This document shows, piece by piece, positions 1 through 6,298 of a stretch of DNA of 8,237 nt. The position numbers and the translations under genes were made by a program. The stretch comes from VRUB01 sp046758085. GTDB taxonomy: Bacteria > Pseudomonadota > Gammaproteobacteria > Acidiferrobacterales > SPGG2. The stretch is from positions 1 to 8,237 of the forward strand of contig JBHHZP010000155.1 of NCBI GenBank assembly GCA_046758085.1, given 5' to 3'. Each line of letters opens with the position of its first letter. The first letter of the stretch is position 1. The notes beneath the pieces were generated by a model. That model saw only the letters and a program-made list of their open reading frames with translations, made no database searches and was not told the origin of the DNA.

Positions 1-10
1 CCCGCTGAAC

Positions 11-34
11 GGGCTCGCCACGGACGGCGAGCCC
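11..34. repeat. Perfect 9-bp inverted repeat (hairpin)
   Basis: GGGCTCGCC at 11-19 pairs perfectly with GGCGAGCCC at 26-34 around a 6-nt loop (ACGGAC). It begins two bases after a TGA at 6-8. No T-run follows, so it is not a textbook intrinsic terminator. It could be a processing or stabilising hairpin at the end of an upstream gene, or a REP-like unit. Confidence 0.75.
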
Positions 35-79
35 CGGGCTTGCAAGCGAGAGCACGGAGAGCGAAGCGCAGCAAGCCCG
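35..79. repeat. Perfect 9-bp inverted repeat enclosing a purine-rich loop
   Basis: CGGGCTTGC at 35-43 pairs perfectly with GCAAGCCCG at 71-79. The 27-nt loop is purine-rich (GAGAGC, GGAGAGCGAAGCG). The repeat directly abuts the hairpin at 11-34, so the two stems could stack. Its function is unknown; an RNA structure or a dispersed repeat unit are the main options. Confidence 0.65.
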
Positions 80-120
80 TGAATACCTTATGCCGGTAGG
101 CGACACCATCCACTTACCCC

Positions 121-141
121 CGCCGCTCGGTGGGAGCGGCG
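121..141. repeat. Perfect 8-bp inverted repeat upstream of coxD
   Basis: CGCCGCTC at 121-128 pairs with GAGCGGCG at 134-141 around the loop GGTGG. It ends 42 bp before the coxD start. A run of C precedes it and no U-tract follows on the plus strand. It could be an operator, an mRNA hairpin or a repeat remnant. Confidence 0.55.
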
Positions 142-183
142 CCTGACTGGCGATAAACCTGCCGTGCCGGTATCGTTAACACT

Positions 184-1104
184 ATGGATCTCCCCCAAAG
201 TGTCGACCAGGCTGAAGCACTACTGTCTTCAGGCCAATATGTTGCGGACCGGAGCCTGGCTACAGCCGCGTTCCTGGCGCTGACACTGCGCCGGCCACTG
301 TTCCTCGAGGGTGAGGCCGGGGTTGGCAAGACCGAGGTCGCGAAGGTGCTTGCAAGCACACTCAGCCGTCGGCTCTTGCGACTGCAGTGTTACGAGGGGC
401 TCGACGTCGCCTCCGCAGTCTACGAGTGGAACTACGCCCGCCAGATGATCGAGATCCGGCTGGCGGAAGCGGCCGGCGAGCGCTCGCGCGAGCGCCTGGC
501 CGGGGATGTCTTCGCCCGGCGGTTCCTGATCGAACGCCCGCTGCTGCAGGCGCTCGAGCCGCACGACGGAGGCGCACCGGTGCTGTTGATCGACGAGCTC
601 GACCGCGCGGATGAGCCGTTCGAGGCCTATCTACTCGAGGTCCTGTCCGACTACCAGATCACGATTCCGGAGATCGGGACGGTAGAGGCTTCCGCCCCGC
701 CGGTTGTGGTCATCACATCGAATCGCACACGCGAGATTCATGATGCCCTCAAACGCCGTTGCTTTTATTACTGGATCGATTATCCGAGCGCCGAGCGCGA
801 GCTCGCGATCCTACGGGTCAAGGCGCCCGACGCCGAAGAGGCCTTGAGCCGCCAGGTGGTGGCCTTCGTGCAGCGCCTGCGCTCGATCGACCTGTTCAAG
901 CTGCCGGGTATCGCCGAAACCATCGACTGGGCGCACGCACTGACCCAGCTCGACGTGCTTACCCTCGATCCCGCCGTGATCAACGATTCACTGGGCGTGT
1001 TACTCAAGTATCAGGACGATATCGCCAAGATACGCGGTACGGAGGCGGCACGCATCCTAGACGAGATCAAGGTGGAGCTCGCCGCCGCCGGAGCGGCGCG
1101 ATGA
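184..1104 (+). CDS. coxD: CoxD-like MoxR-family AAA+ ATPase
   Basis: This is a 306-residue cytoplasmic MoxR-type AAA+ ATPase. In carbon monoxide dehydrogenase operons CoxD is a chaperone-like ATPase needed to mature the molybdenum active site, and that role is inferred here from family and neighbours. Visible motifs are Walker A GEAGVGKT (43-50), Walker B VLLIDELDRA (133-142), sensor 1 TSN (178-180), an arginine-finger region ALKRRC (188-193) and a sensor 2-like stretch PGIAETIDWA (241-250). The length fits the family. The ATG at 184 is the only reasonable start, because an in-frame stop lies at 154-156 and no other start codon falls between; the Shine-Dalgarno match is poor. The last codons overlap coxE by 4 bp (ATGA), so ATPase and VWA partner are probably made together. 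MoxR proteins serve many systems, but the XdhC and MocA neighbours favour CoxD. Confidence 0.92.
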   Translation: MDLPQSVDQAEALLSSGQYVADRSLATAAFLALTLRRPLFLEGEAGVGKTEVAKVLASTLSRRLLRLQCYEGLDVASAVYEWNYARQMIEIRLAEAAGERSRERLAGDVFARRFLIERPLLQALEPHDGGAPVLLIDELDRADEPFEAYLLEVLSDYQITIPEIGTVEASAPPVVVITSNRTREIHDALKRRCFYYWIDYPSAERELAILRVKAPDAEEALSRQVVAFVQRLRSIDLFKLPGIAETIDWAHALTQLDVLTLDPAVINDSLGVLLKYQDDIAKIRGTEAARILDEIKVELAAAGAAR

Positions 1105-2324
1105 GGCAGGGCATGTTTCCGGGGCATGATGCCGGGGGCGAGCTTGTACCCAATCTGATGCATTTCGCGCGGGCGTTATGCGCCGCTGGACTACCGATCG
1201 GCCCGGGAAAGGTGCTGGATGCCATTCGTGCGGTGCGCGCGGTCGGTGTCGTTGACCGTCGTGACTTCTACTGGACGTTGCACGCGGTGTTTGTAAACCG
1301 TTTCGATCAACGCGAGTTGTTCGATCAGGCGTTCCACGTCTTTTGGCGAAACCCGCGCATCCTCGAGCGTATGATGGCGCTAGTGCTGCCTGCGGTGGTT
1401 TCACCGCAACAAGCGCCAGCCAAAGCGCTGAGCCAGCGGCTGGTCGACGCCCTCTATCCTCACGCCGATGCGCGTCGCAATGCCGAGCGCCCCCCACCGC
1501 AATTATATTTCGATGCCACGTTGAGCTGGTCCGATCAGGAACGGCTGCAACACAAGGACTTCGAAACCATGTCGGCGCATGAGTTGGTCCAGGCAAAGGC
1601 CGCGGTCCACGCCATGCGTTTGCCCGTCATGCGCGTCCGCTCCCGTCGTTTCCGCACCCATCACCACGGCGCGCGCATTGACATGCGCAAGACCTTGCGC
1701 GCGGCCCTTCGTGCGGGCGCGAGCACCATCCCGCTGGTGCGCAAGCGATTGCGCGAACGCCTGCCGCCGATGGTGCTGCTGTGCGATATATCCGGGTCTA
1801 TGAGCCAGTACTCTCGCACCCTGCTCCACTTCGCCCATGCGGTCACCAACAACCGGGGGCGCGTATCGACGTTCCTGTTCGGTACCCGTTTGACGAACAT
1901 CAGCCGTTATCTGCGCGAAAGAGATGTCGATCTTGCGCTCGACCAAATTTCTAATACGGTCGAAGACTGGGATGGCGGAACCCGCATCGGGCACTGTCTG
2001 CACGATTTCAATCGCTACTGGTCGCGGCGCGTACTCGCGCAGGGGGCGATCGTGCTACTCGTTACCGATGGCCTGGACCGGGACGTGGGCGAAGGACTGC
2101 AACGCGAGATGGAACGCCTGCACAAGTCTTGCCGGCGCCTGATCTGGCTCAACCCGCTGCTGCGCTATGAAAAATTCCAGCCAATCGCGCTGGGAATGAA
2201 GGCAATTCTTCCGCATGTCGATGATTTCCGATCTATCCATAACCTCGACAGCCTGACCGATCTGGTCGCGGTACTCAACAGGCCCGGACCGCGACGGCCC
2301 GAGCGCGCAACACGATGGCAATAA
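1101..2324 (+). CDS. coxE: CoxE-like von Willebrand factor A domain protein
   Basis: This is a 407-residue protein of the CoxE/VWA-containing family (COG3552 type), the usual partner of CoxD and other MoxR ATPases. The C-terminal half holds a VWA domain with a complete metal-ion-dependent adhesion site: CDISGSMS (228-235), the threonine of DGGTRIG (T294) and the aspartate of VTDGLDR (D323). The N-terminal 220 residues are basic and helical, typical of CoxE and without a catalytic motif. No signal peptide or membrane segment is seen, so it is cytoplasmic. I chose the ATG at 1101 because it overlaps the coxD stop in an ATGA and has GGAG at 1090-1093, seven bases upstream. The same frame is open back to 759, but that part lies over coxD coding sequence and encodes arginine-rich shadow peptide. 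It likely works with CoxD in remodelling the apo-molybdoenzyme. Confidence 0.92.
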   Translation: MRQGMFPGHDAGGELVPNLMHFARALCAAGLPIGPGKVLDAIRAVRAVGVVDRRDFYWTLHAVFVNRFDQRELFDQAFHVFWRNPRILERMMALVLPAVVSPQQAPAKALSQRLVDALYPHADARRNAERPPPQLYFDATLSWSDQERLQHKDFETMSAHELVQAKAAVHAMRLPVMRVRSRRFRTHHHGARIDMRKTLRAALRAGASTIPLVRKRLRERLPPMVLLCDISGSMSQYSRTLLHFAHAVTNNRGRVSTFLFGTRLTNISRYLRERDVDLALDQISNTVEDWDGGTRIGHCLHDFNRYWSRRVLAQGAIVLLVTDGLDRDVGEGLQREMERLHKSCRRLIWLNPLLRYEKFQPIALGMKAILPHVDDFRSIHNLDSLTDLVAVLNRPGPRRPERATRWQ

Positions 2325-2644
2325 CCGAAGACGTCGGCAATGTGCTTGGCCGCGCGTCGCGTTGGGTTGACGAGGGCAAAGGCGTGGCGATCGCTACCGT
2401 GGTGTCCACCTGGGGCTCATCGCCGCGCCCTGTCGGAAGCCAGCTGGCGGTGGAGGAAAGCGGTGCCTTCGTGGGCTCGGTATCGGGCGGCTGCGTAGAA
2501 GCCGCGGTCGTGCGTGAGGCGCTTGATGTCATAAAGGACGGTAAGGCGCGCATCTTGGAGTTCGGTGTGAGCGATGAGCAGGCGTGGGACGTGGGTCTTG
2601 CCTGTGGTGGCACCATACGAGTTTACCTGGAGCCCATCGAGTGA
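2315..2644 (+). CDS. XdhC/CoxI family protein, N-terminal domain only
   Basis: This 109-residue protein corresponds to the XdhC_CoxI N-terminal domain (Pfam PF02625). Signature segments are TWGSSPRPVGSQLAV (32-46), GSVSGGCVEAAV (54-65) and DVGLACGGTIRVY (92-104), with cysteines C60 and C97. In characterised XdhC proteins the molybdenum cofactor is bound, protected and passed to the sulfurase and apoenzyme; I infer the same process here. The usual protein is about 300 residues with a following Rossmann domain, but here the reading frame stops after the N-domain and the Rossmann part is the next gene. The ATG at 2315 overlaps the end of coxE by 10 bp, and the 3' end overlaps the next gene by 4 bp (GTGA). 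The Shine-Dalgarno is weak, so coupling to coxE translation is likely. Confidence 0.88.
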   Translation: MAITEDVGNVLGRASRWVDEGKGVAIATVVSTWGSSPRPVGSQLAVEESGAFVGSVSGGCVEAAVVREALDVIKDGKARILEFGVSDEQAWDVGLACGGTIRVYLEPIE

Positions 2645-3345
2645 AGCGCGCGATCTTGGCTGAGCTGTTTACGGCCTGTCGGGACCAGAAACCGGCCGCC
2701 CTGGTCACCGTACTCGCCTCCGGTCAGCAAACTGTCGTATATCCGCACACGGATCCCGCAAGCACAGCGCTTGCAGCGACAACCGCGCACGCGGCGCAAG
2801 AGGCTTTGCGCAAGGATCGTAGTGGTGTTGTCGAGACAGCGGATGGTAGCTTGTTCATTCACGTATTGGCACCGCCGCCGCGAATGCTCATCGTCGGTGC
2901 TGTACACATTGCGCAAGCGCTCGCGCCGATGGCGGATCTCGCCGGTTACGAGGTCACCGTGATCGACCCGCGCCGTGCGTTCGCCACGGCGGAGCGTTTC
3001 CCCTCTTGCAATCTGGTTACGGAGTGGCCCGAGCGCGCGCTGCCACGATTGGCCCCGGATCGCCGCACGGCAATCGTTACCCTGACTCATGATCAAAAGC
3101 TGGATGAACCCGCGCTCAGGCTGGCGCTGCAGAGTGATGCCTTTTATATCGGGGCGCTCGGGAGCAAGAAGACGCAGGCGGCGCGACGCGAACGACTCAC
3201 CCACAGCGGTCTGAATGAGCACGCATTGGTGCGTATTCACGGACCTGCGGGGTTGGACGTGGGCGCCAAAACTCCCGCGGAGATCGCGATCTCCATTATG
3301 GCGGAGGTGACGCAGGCGCTGCGGCAACGCCGCCCGGCTGCCTAG
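2641..3345 (+). CDS. XdhC/CoxI family protein, C-terminal Rossmann domain
   Basis: This 234-residue protein is the XdhC Rossmann half (PF13478 type). A short N-terminal region is followed by the glycine-containing turn RMLIVGAVHIAQ (81-92), the end of strand 2 VTVIDPR (105-111), TLTHDQKLD (147-155), YIGALGSKKT (169-178) and GPAGLDVGAKTPAEIA (201-216), all hallmarks of the family. The GAVHIAQ form, rather than GAGHVA, is the variant I associate with CoxI/CoxF-type proteins. The start is GTG at 2641, which overlaps the stop of the preceding N-domain gene as GTGA. An in-frame ATG at 2584 exists, but it lies inside the coding sequence of that gene and would add 19 non-family residues. Together with the preceding gene it should rebuild a complete cofactor-handling XdhC. 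Cytoplasmic. Confidence 0.88.
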   Translation: MKRAILAELFTACRDQKPAALVTVLASGQQTVVYPHTDPASTALAATTAHAAQEALRKDRSGVVETADGSLFIHVLAPPPRMLIVGAVHIAQALAPMADLAGYEVTVIDPRRAFATAERFPSCNLVTEWPERALPRLAPDRRTAIVTLTHDQKLDEPALRLALQSDAFYIGALGSKKTQAARRERLTHSGLNEHALVRIHGPAGLDVGAKTPAEIAISIMAEVTQALRQRRPAA

Positions 3346-3357
3346 CGCTAATATTGC

Positions 3358-3996
3358 ATGAACTCACAACAGCCCGAACATACCGCTAGTCGTGCCTCGC
3401 CTCCCCGGATCGCTGCGCTGGTGCTGGCGGCCGGGCGCTCCAGCCGCTTTGGGCGCGGCAATAAATTGCTCGCGGCGCTCGACGGGCGACCGCTGCTGGC
3501 CCATGTCGTCGGTGCCGTGGTTGCCTCGCGGCTGGAGCCCGTCATAATCGTCATCGGGCACGAGTCGGAGCAAATGAAACAGGTTCTGAAGGACTACGAT
3601 GTCGTGCTCGTGCATAACCGCGATTACACGGGTGGGCTGAGTACGTCGTTGCGCCGCGGGATCGCGGCTTTGCCGCAAGATATCGATGCCGTGCTCATAT
3701 GCCTCGCCGATATGCCGGCCATTACCGCAGATCATATCCGACGGCTCGTCACGCGCTTTGACTCGGCCCACGGTCGGTGTATCGGCGTGCCAACCTATCA
3801 CGGCAAGCGGGGCAACCCGGTGCTCTGGGGCAAGCAATTCATTCCCGATATGAACCGGATCACCGGAGACATGGGTGCACGCGAGCTTATTGCCACACAC
3901 ACCGATTTCGTGTACGAAGTGGAAATGCCCGATCGTGCGGTGCTGATCGATATAGATACGCCGGCAGATCTGGCAGCTGCGGCGCGCGAGCGCTGA
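3358..3996 (+). CDS. mocA: MocA-like molybdenum cofactor cytidylyltransferase
   Basis: This 212-residue member of the MobA-like NTP-transferase family (PF12804) would transfer CMP from CTP to molybdopterin, giving the cytosine dinucleotide cofactor used by CO dehydrogenases and related hydroxylases. Visible motifs are the nucleotide loop LAAGRSSRFG (23-32) with K36 following, GLSTSLRRG (93-101), the metal-binding CLADMP (115-120), GKRGNPVLW (149-157), GDMGARELI (170-178) and IDIDTPAD (197-204). The LAAG start of the loop matches MocA, whereas the GTP-using MobA normally has LAGG; CTP specificity is therefore inferred. The ATG at 3358 lies 12 bp after the XdhC Rossmann gene, with no clear Shine-Dalgarno. 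The position in a cox accessory operon supports MocA. A general nucleotidyltransferase is a less likely alternative. Confidence 0.87.
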   Translation: MNSQQPEHTASRASPPRIAALVLAAGRSSRFGRGNKLLAALDGRPLLAHVVGAVVASRLEPVIIVIGHESEQMKQVLKDYDVVLVHNRDYTGGLSTSLRRGIAALPQDIDAVLICLADMPAITADHIRRLVTRFDSAHGRCIGVPTYHGKRGNPVLWGKQFIPDMNRITGDMGARELIATHTDFVYEVEMPDRAVLIDIDTPADLAAAARER

Positions 3997-4028
3997 GGGC
4001 CGCGCGCCAAAATACCACCCAGCTATAT

Positions 4029-4033
4029 GGAGG
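4029..4033 (+). promoter_or_regulatory. Shine-Dalgarno deciding the SRPBCC gene start
   Basis: GGAGG at 4029-4033 lies eight bases before the ATG at 4042. It is the best ribosome binding site in the cox region. It overlaps the alternative in-frame ATG at 4027, which rules that ATG out as the likely start. Confidence 0.75.
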
Positions 4034-4041
4034 ACGCCATA

Positions 4042-4458
4042 ATGACCAAGGTAAGCACGACTACACATGTGCCCGTACCGGCAGAGAAGATCTGGGATAT
4101 TGTTGGCCGTTTCAACGGCTTGGCCGAGTGGCACCCTGGATTCGAAAAATGTGAGCTTGAGGAAGGCGGTCAGATTCGGCGCCTGACCCTGACCGGCGGT
4201 GGCTCGATCGTGGAACGGCTCGAGAAGATCGATGAAGACGAGCATGTCTACCGTTACTCGATTCTGGAAAGCCCGTTACCCATCGCCAACTACGTGGCCG
4301 AGTTGCGCGTGCGCCCGGACGAAGACGGTACAGGCTCAACGGTGGAATGGTCCAGCGAGTTCGAACCCAAGGGGGCGTCGGCCGCCGAGGCCACACAGTT
4401 GCTCCAGGGCGTCTACCAGGCCGGGTTCGACAATCTGAAAAAGCTCTTTGGCGGGTAA
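4042..4458 (+). CDS. SRPBCC family protein in a CoxG-like position
   Basis: This 138-residue single-domain protein has the START/Bet v 1-like SRPBCC fold, close to the polyketide cyclase/dehydrase type PF10604. Supporting segments are WDIVGRFNGLAEWHPG (18-33), RLTLTGGGSIVERLEKID (47-64), LPIANYVAELRV (79-90) and GSTVEWSSEFEP (98-109), with the usual C-terminal helix (114-135). These proteins have a hydrophobic cavity for small ligands. The exact ligand or reaction cannot be read from the sequence. CoxG of CO dehydrogenase clusters is also SRPBCC-like, but the WHP-type N-terminus here resembles the general PF10604 branch, so I do not assign coxG. It lies 45 bp after mocA in the same direction and may be the last gene of the operon. 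No signal peptide or membrane anchor is seen. Confidence 0.85.
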   Translation: MTKVSTTTHVPVPAEKIWDIVGRFNGLAEWHPGFEKCELEEGGQIRRLTLTGGGSIVERLEKIDEDEHVYRYSILESPLPIANYVAELRVRPDEDGTGSTVEWSSEFEPKGASAAEATQLLQGVYQAGFDNLKKLFGG

Positions 4459-4649
4459 TCCTTTGCCCGACAATCAGCAGGGTCTTAGCCCGGAGCACAA
4501 CGGCCTTCCCTGCCCGCTGGCCCGTCCCGCGCGTCAACGCCCGGCAGCGCATCGCGTAAGCAGCGTGGGATCGCACCGGTCTATCTCAATATAGATTTAG
4601 CGTCCAGTCATCGCCAGAGGCCGCGAGTCGGTCAGTACTCAGAGGTCAA

Positions 4650-5210
4650 ATGCTGCGCATTAGTGTAGTCGTTGTTGTTGTCTTTCTTGCAGGGTGCCAG
4701 GGCTATTACGATCGGCATATTTACGGCAATGAAAAGTCACCCTACTTCAAGGTCCCGGTCGATTCAAGGCTCATACTCAACCAGGAGCTTGCCATCCCTG
4801 CCAACACCGACCGCATCTACTTTCAGCATGGACAAGTGCGTTCGTTCCAAGACACGAACGAGTATCTCGCGTACTGCGCGCTGCAAATACGCACCCGCAA
4901 GGACACCGCACAATCGGTTAAGCCTGGCGAGTTCGTGGTAGAAAAGAGCTACCGGCAAACCATTTATCAACTCGCCCTGCGGGCGCCGCTGCTGCTGGCC
5001 CAGATGGATGGGGGCGGTGACGGTGTCATGGAGTACCGCGTGATGGTCACTATCATGGAGCTACTCTCGACGAGTCAACCTGACGTGATAAGGCTGACCT
5101 GTGGTAAATGGGACTTGCCGCCGGATGCACCTCACATCACTATCCGTGACATGCGCGAGGAGCTTGGAAATATATTTCGCCTCGTGCTAGCAGACCAGCG
5201 CACTCCGTGA
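4650..5210 (+). CDS. Small putative outer-membrane lipoprotein, paralogue A
   Basis: This 186-residue exported lipoprotein has unknown function. The N-terminus is MLRIS followed by a valine-rich hydrophobic core and a lipobox LAGC with the lipidated cysteine at C16. The following Q suggests outer-membrane sorting in a gammaproteobacterium. The mature part contains VPVDSR (35-40), IPANTDRIY (49-57), TIYQLAL (104-110), GVMEYRV (125-131), VIRLTCG (146-152) and LPPD (156-159). Besides C16 there are two cysteines, C76 and C151, both conserved in the paralogue at 6483, so a disulfide in the periplasm is plausible. AGAGG at 4641-4645 supports the ATG at 4650. I do not recognise a named family; the VPVDSR and IPA..DRIY layout recalls uncharacterised proteobacterial lipoproteins. 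It lies 191 bp beyond the SRPBCC gene, so it is probably a separate transcript. Confidence 0.82.
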   Translation: MLRISVVVVVVFLAGCQGYYDRHIYGNEKSPYFKVPVDSRLILNQELAIPANTDRIYFQHGQVRSFQDTNEYLAYCALQIRTRKDTAQSVKPGEFVVEKSYRQTIYQLALRAPLLLAQMDGGGDGVMEYRVMVTIMELLSTSQPDVIRLTCGKWDLPPDAPHITIRDMREELGNIFRLVLADQRTP

Positions 5211-5249
5211 GAACCACTAGCGCGGACACGGCATCGTCTCACACCAAAA

Positions 5250-5364
5250 ACCGCAAAGATCGCAGAGAAAATAATTGGTTAAACACCGCTTGTGGCAACC
5301 GGCCCGCGCTACAACGCGTTACCCCCATATCGGTTTGAGGTCAGGCCTCTGCGTTCTCTGCGGT
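5250..5364. repeat. Imperfect inverted repeat of an ACCGCAAAGA-type element
   Basis: The arm at 5250-5267 (ACCGCAAAGATCGCAGAG) is the reverse complement of the arm at 5347-5364 (CTCTGCGTTCTCTGCGGT) at 16 of 18 positions. The spacer is 79 nt. The arms resemble the dispersed intergenic CGCAAAGA-type repeats that I recall from many environmental bacterial genomes. Two facing copies could be a small non-autonomous element or two independent repeat insertions. Confidence 0.6.
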
Positions 5365-5442
5365 GAGTCCTTGCAATTTGCGGGTTAACCGCTTTCTCGC
5401 GGATCAGGCAGGGGGATAGGGGAAAAATCGTTAAAGCCATTC

Positions 5443-5466
5443 TTTGCGTCTTGGCGTCTTTGCGTT
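5443..5466. repeat. Three tandem octamers close to TTTGCGTC
   Basis: Three consecutive 8-nt units begin at 5443 (TTTGCGTC), 5451 (TTGGCGTC) and 5459 (TTTGCGTT). They share the GCG core and orientation with the right arm of the inverted repeat at 5347-5364. They look like another copy of the same dispersed intergenic repeat, not a microsatellite arising on its own. Confidence 0.6.
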
Positions 5467-5560
5467 GGATGTTTTATTGTCGGGGTCTCTACGCGCTCAA
5501 CAGTGAAGTATTCCGCTTAGGCCTTTCGCCAATAACAGCTTACTGAAAAGTGTAGGGTTA

Positions 5561-6298
5561 TCATCGCTTTCCGATTTGATGGTACCTGACTAGCGTTACC
5601 GCAAGCACAACGACGCAGCAAGTGGCAATGCCGACGGCGAGTATCGGGTGCTGCCGGTAAAACGCCGCAAAGCCGGCGCCGGTGGTTGTGAACAGAACCG
5701 CCCCAGGCAAAATGCCCACGGCAGTGGTCCAGGCAAAGGTCCAGCGACCGAGCGAAGTAAACCCGGCACCCCAATTAATTGCGGTAAAGGCGACGACGGG
5801 AATCAGGCGCAGCACCAACAAGGCTGGCCAACCGGCAGCTTGCATCAGGCGGTCGGCCTGGGCCATGGGGGCGGCACCGATAACCCTTACGGCGAGCGGG
5901 CGACCTGCCCGCCGCGCGAACTCGAAGCTTAAGAGGGCCCCGGCAAAGGCCCCGCCCCAAGTGACCGCGACCCCGAAGCCAAGGCCGAACAACATCCCAT
6001 TCAACATGGCCGGCAGCTCGGCGGGAATCGGCAGTATCGCTAGAATTACCGTAAACAGCGGCGCGACCACGTAGGCCCATGGGCCCAAGCTCTCGATCCA
6101 GTCACGTAATCCCCCGGCCCCCGGCTCCGGCGTTTCGGCTCCGACGGCAAAATCGGCCGCGCCGGCGACACCCTCGCTGGAACCTTGTGCCACCAGGTTC
6201 CACGCTGCCGCTGTGATCGCAAGCGCTTGGGCGATGATCACGCAGGGCCGGATTGCCCCATTCCAATGAATACACCTGTGTCGGAGCGGTCTGCTCAT
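5561..6298 (-). CDS. TVP38/TMEM64 (VTT/DedA-like) integral membrane protein
   Basis: This 245-residue inner-membrane protein has a VTT domain (PF09335, formerly SNARE-associated). The core holds the family landmarks: a PIPAE segment after a hydrophobic helix (90-94), FEFARRAGRPLAVRVIG (125-141), LRLIPVVAFTAINWGAGF (163-180) and TTAVGILPGAVLFTTTGAG (191-209). About six hydrophobic segments are visible, near 16-37, 72-92, 97-124, 156-176, 186-210 and 218-237. Segment 1 is set apart by a Gly/Ala-rich, polar stretch (38-66). The family is linked to envelope maintenance and lipid scrambling or flipping; the substrate here is unknown. The ATG at 6298 has no clear Shine-Dalgarno, and the GTG at V20 is a possible alternative start. 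It is convergent with lipoprotein A and divergent from lipoprotein B. Confidence 0.85.
   Translation of the reverse strand: MSRPLRHRCIHWNGAIRPCVIIAQALAITAAAWNLVAQGSSEGVAGAADFAVGAETPEPGAGGLRDWIESLGPWAYVVAPLFTVILAILPIPAELPAMLNGMLFGLGFGVAVTWGGAFAGALLSFEFARRAGRPLAVRVIGAAPMAQADRLMQAAGWPALLVLRLIPVVAFTAINWGAGFTSLGRWTFAWTTAVGILPGAVLFTTTGAGFAAFYRQHPILAVGIATCCVVVLAVTLVRYHQIGKR

Larger units (their letters stand above)
1..183. other. Intergenic leader of the cox accessory operon, no supported gene
   Basis: No credible coding region is visible. Plus frames 1 and 2 give only short arginine-rich peptides ending at 97-99 and 80-82. Plus frame 3 stops at 6-8 (TGA), which could be the end of a gene lying to the left, perhaps a molybdenum-hydroxylase large subunit, but two codons are not enough to tell. 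The stretch is dominated by perfect inverted repeats (listed separately). I found no convincing promoter or Shine-Dalgarno sequence for the gene starting at 184. Confidence 0.6.
5211..5560. other. 350-bp gene-free stretch with dispersed repeats
   Basis: No coding region can be supported on either strand between the lipoprotein stop and the stop codon of the minus-strand membrane protein. The stretch looks more AT-rich than its surroundings and contains G/T-rich repeat motifs: an imperfect inverted repeat (5250-5267 with 5347-5364) and an octamer array (5443-5466). No intrinsic terminator with a T-run was found between the two convergent genes. Confidence 0.7.

Noticed and set aside
1..99. C-terminal coding end of an upstream molybdenum hydroxylase subunit
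   Set aside because: None of the three plus frames shows recognisable sequence, and the bases are mostly inverted repeats; only a TGA at 6-8 hints at a gene end.
759..1100. Upstream in-frame extension of the CoxE reading frame
   Set aside because: It lies wholly inside coxD in another frame, gives an arginine-rich peptide, and the ATG at 1101 has a Shine-Dalgarno and a stop-start overlap.
1057..1596. Minus-strand open frame opposite coxE
   Set aside because: No domain or ribosome binding site; it is explained as an antisense shadow of coxE.
2584..2640. Earlier ATG start for the XdhC Rossmann-domain gene
   Set aside because: It would add 19 residues without family similarity inside the preceding gene; GTG at 2641 in a GTGA overlap is the simpler start.
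2623..3327. Minus-strand open frame opposite the XdhC Rossmann gene
   Set aside because: Its peptide is arginine- and histidine-rich with no family motif, and the plus-strand gene is firmly assigned.
3364..4245. Long minus-strand open frame (about 290 codons)
   Set aside because: It crosses mocA and the SRPBCC gene, both with clear family motifs, and its translation has no recognisable domain; it is a GC-rich shadow.
4459..4649. Promoter for lipoprotein A, based on the AT-rich TATAGAT near 4591
   Set aside because: No acceptable -35 element is found at the right distance, so it is not supported as a feature.
5443..5466. Possible CRISPR or simple-sequence array
   Set aside because: Units are only 8 nt with no spacers and just three copies; it fits a dispersed intergenic repeat better.
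5648..6074. Plus-strand open frames opposite the VTT gene
   Set aside because: They are polar, low-complexity translations with no motif, while the minus frame has membrane helices and VTT landmarks.
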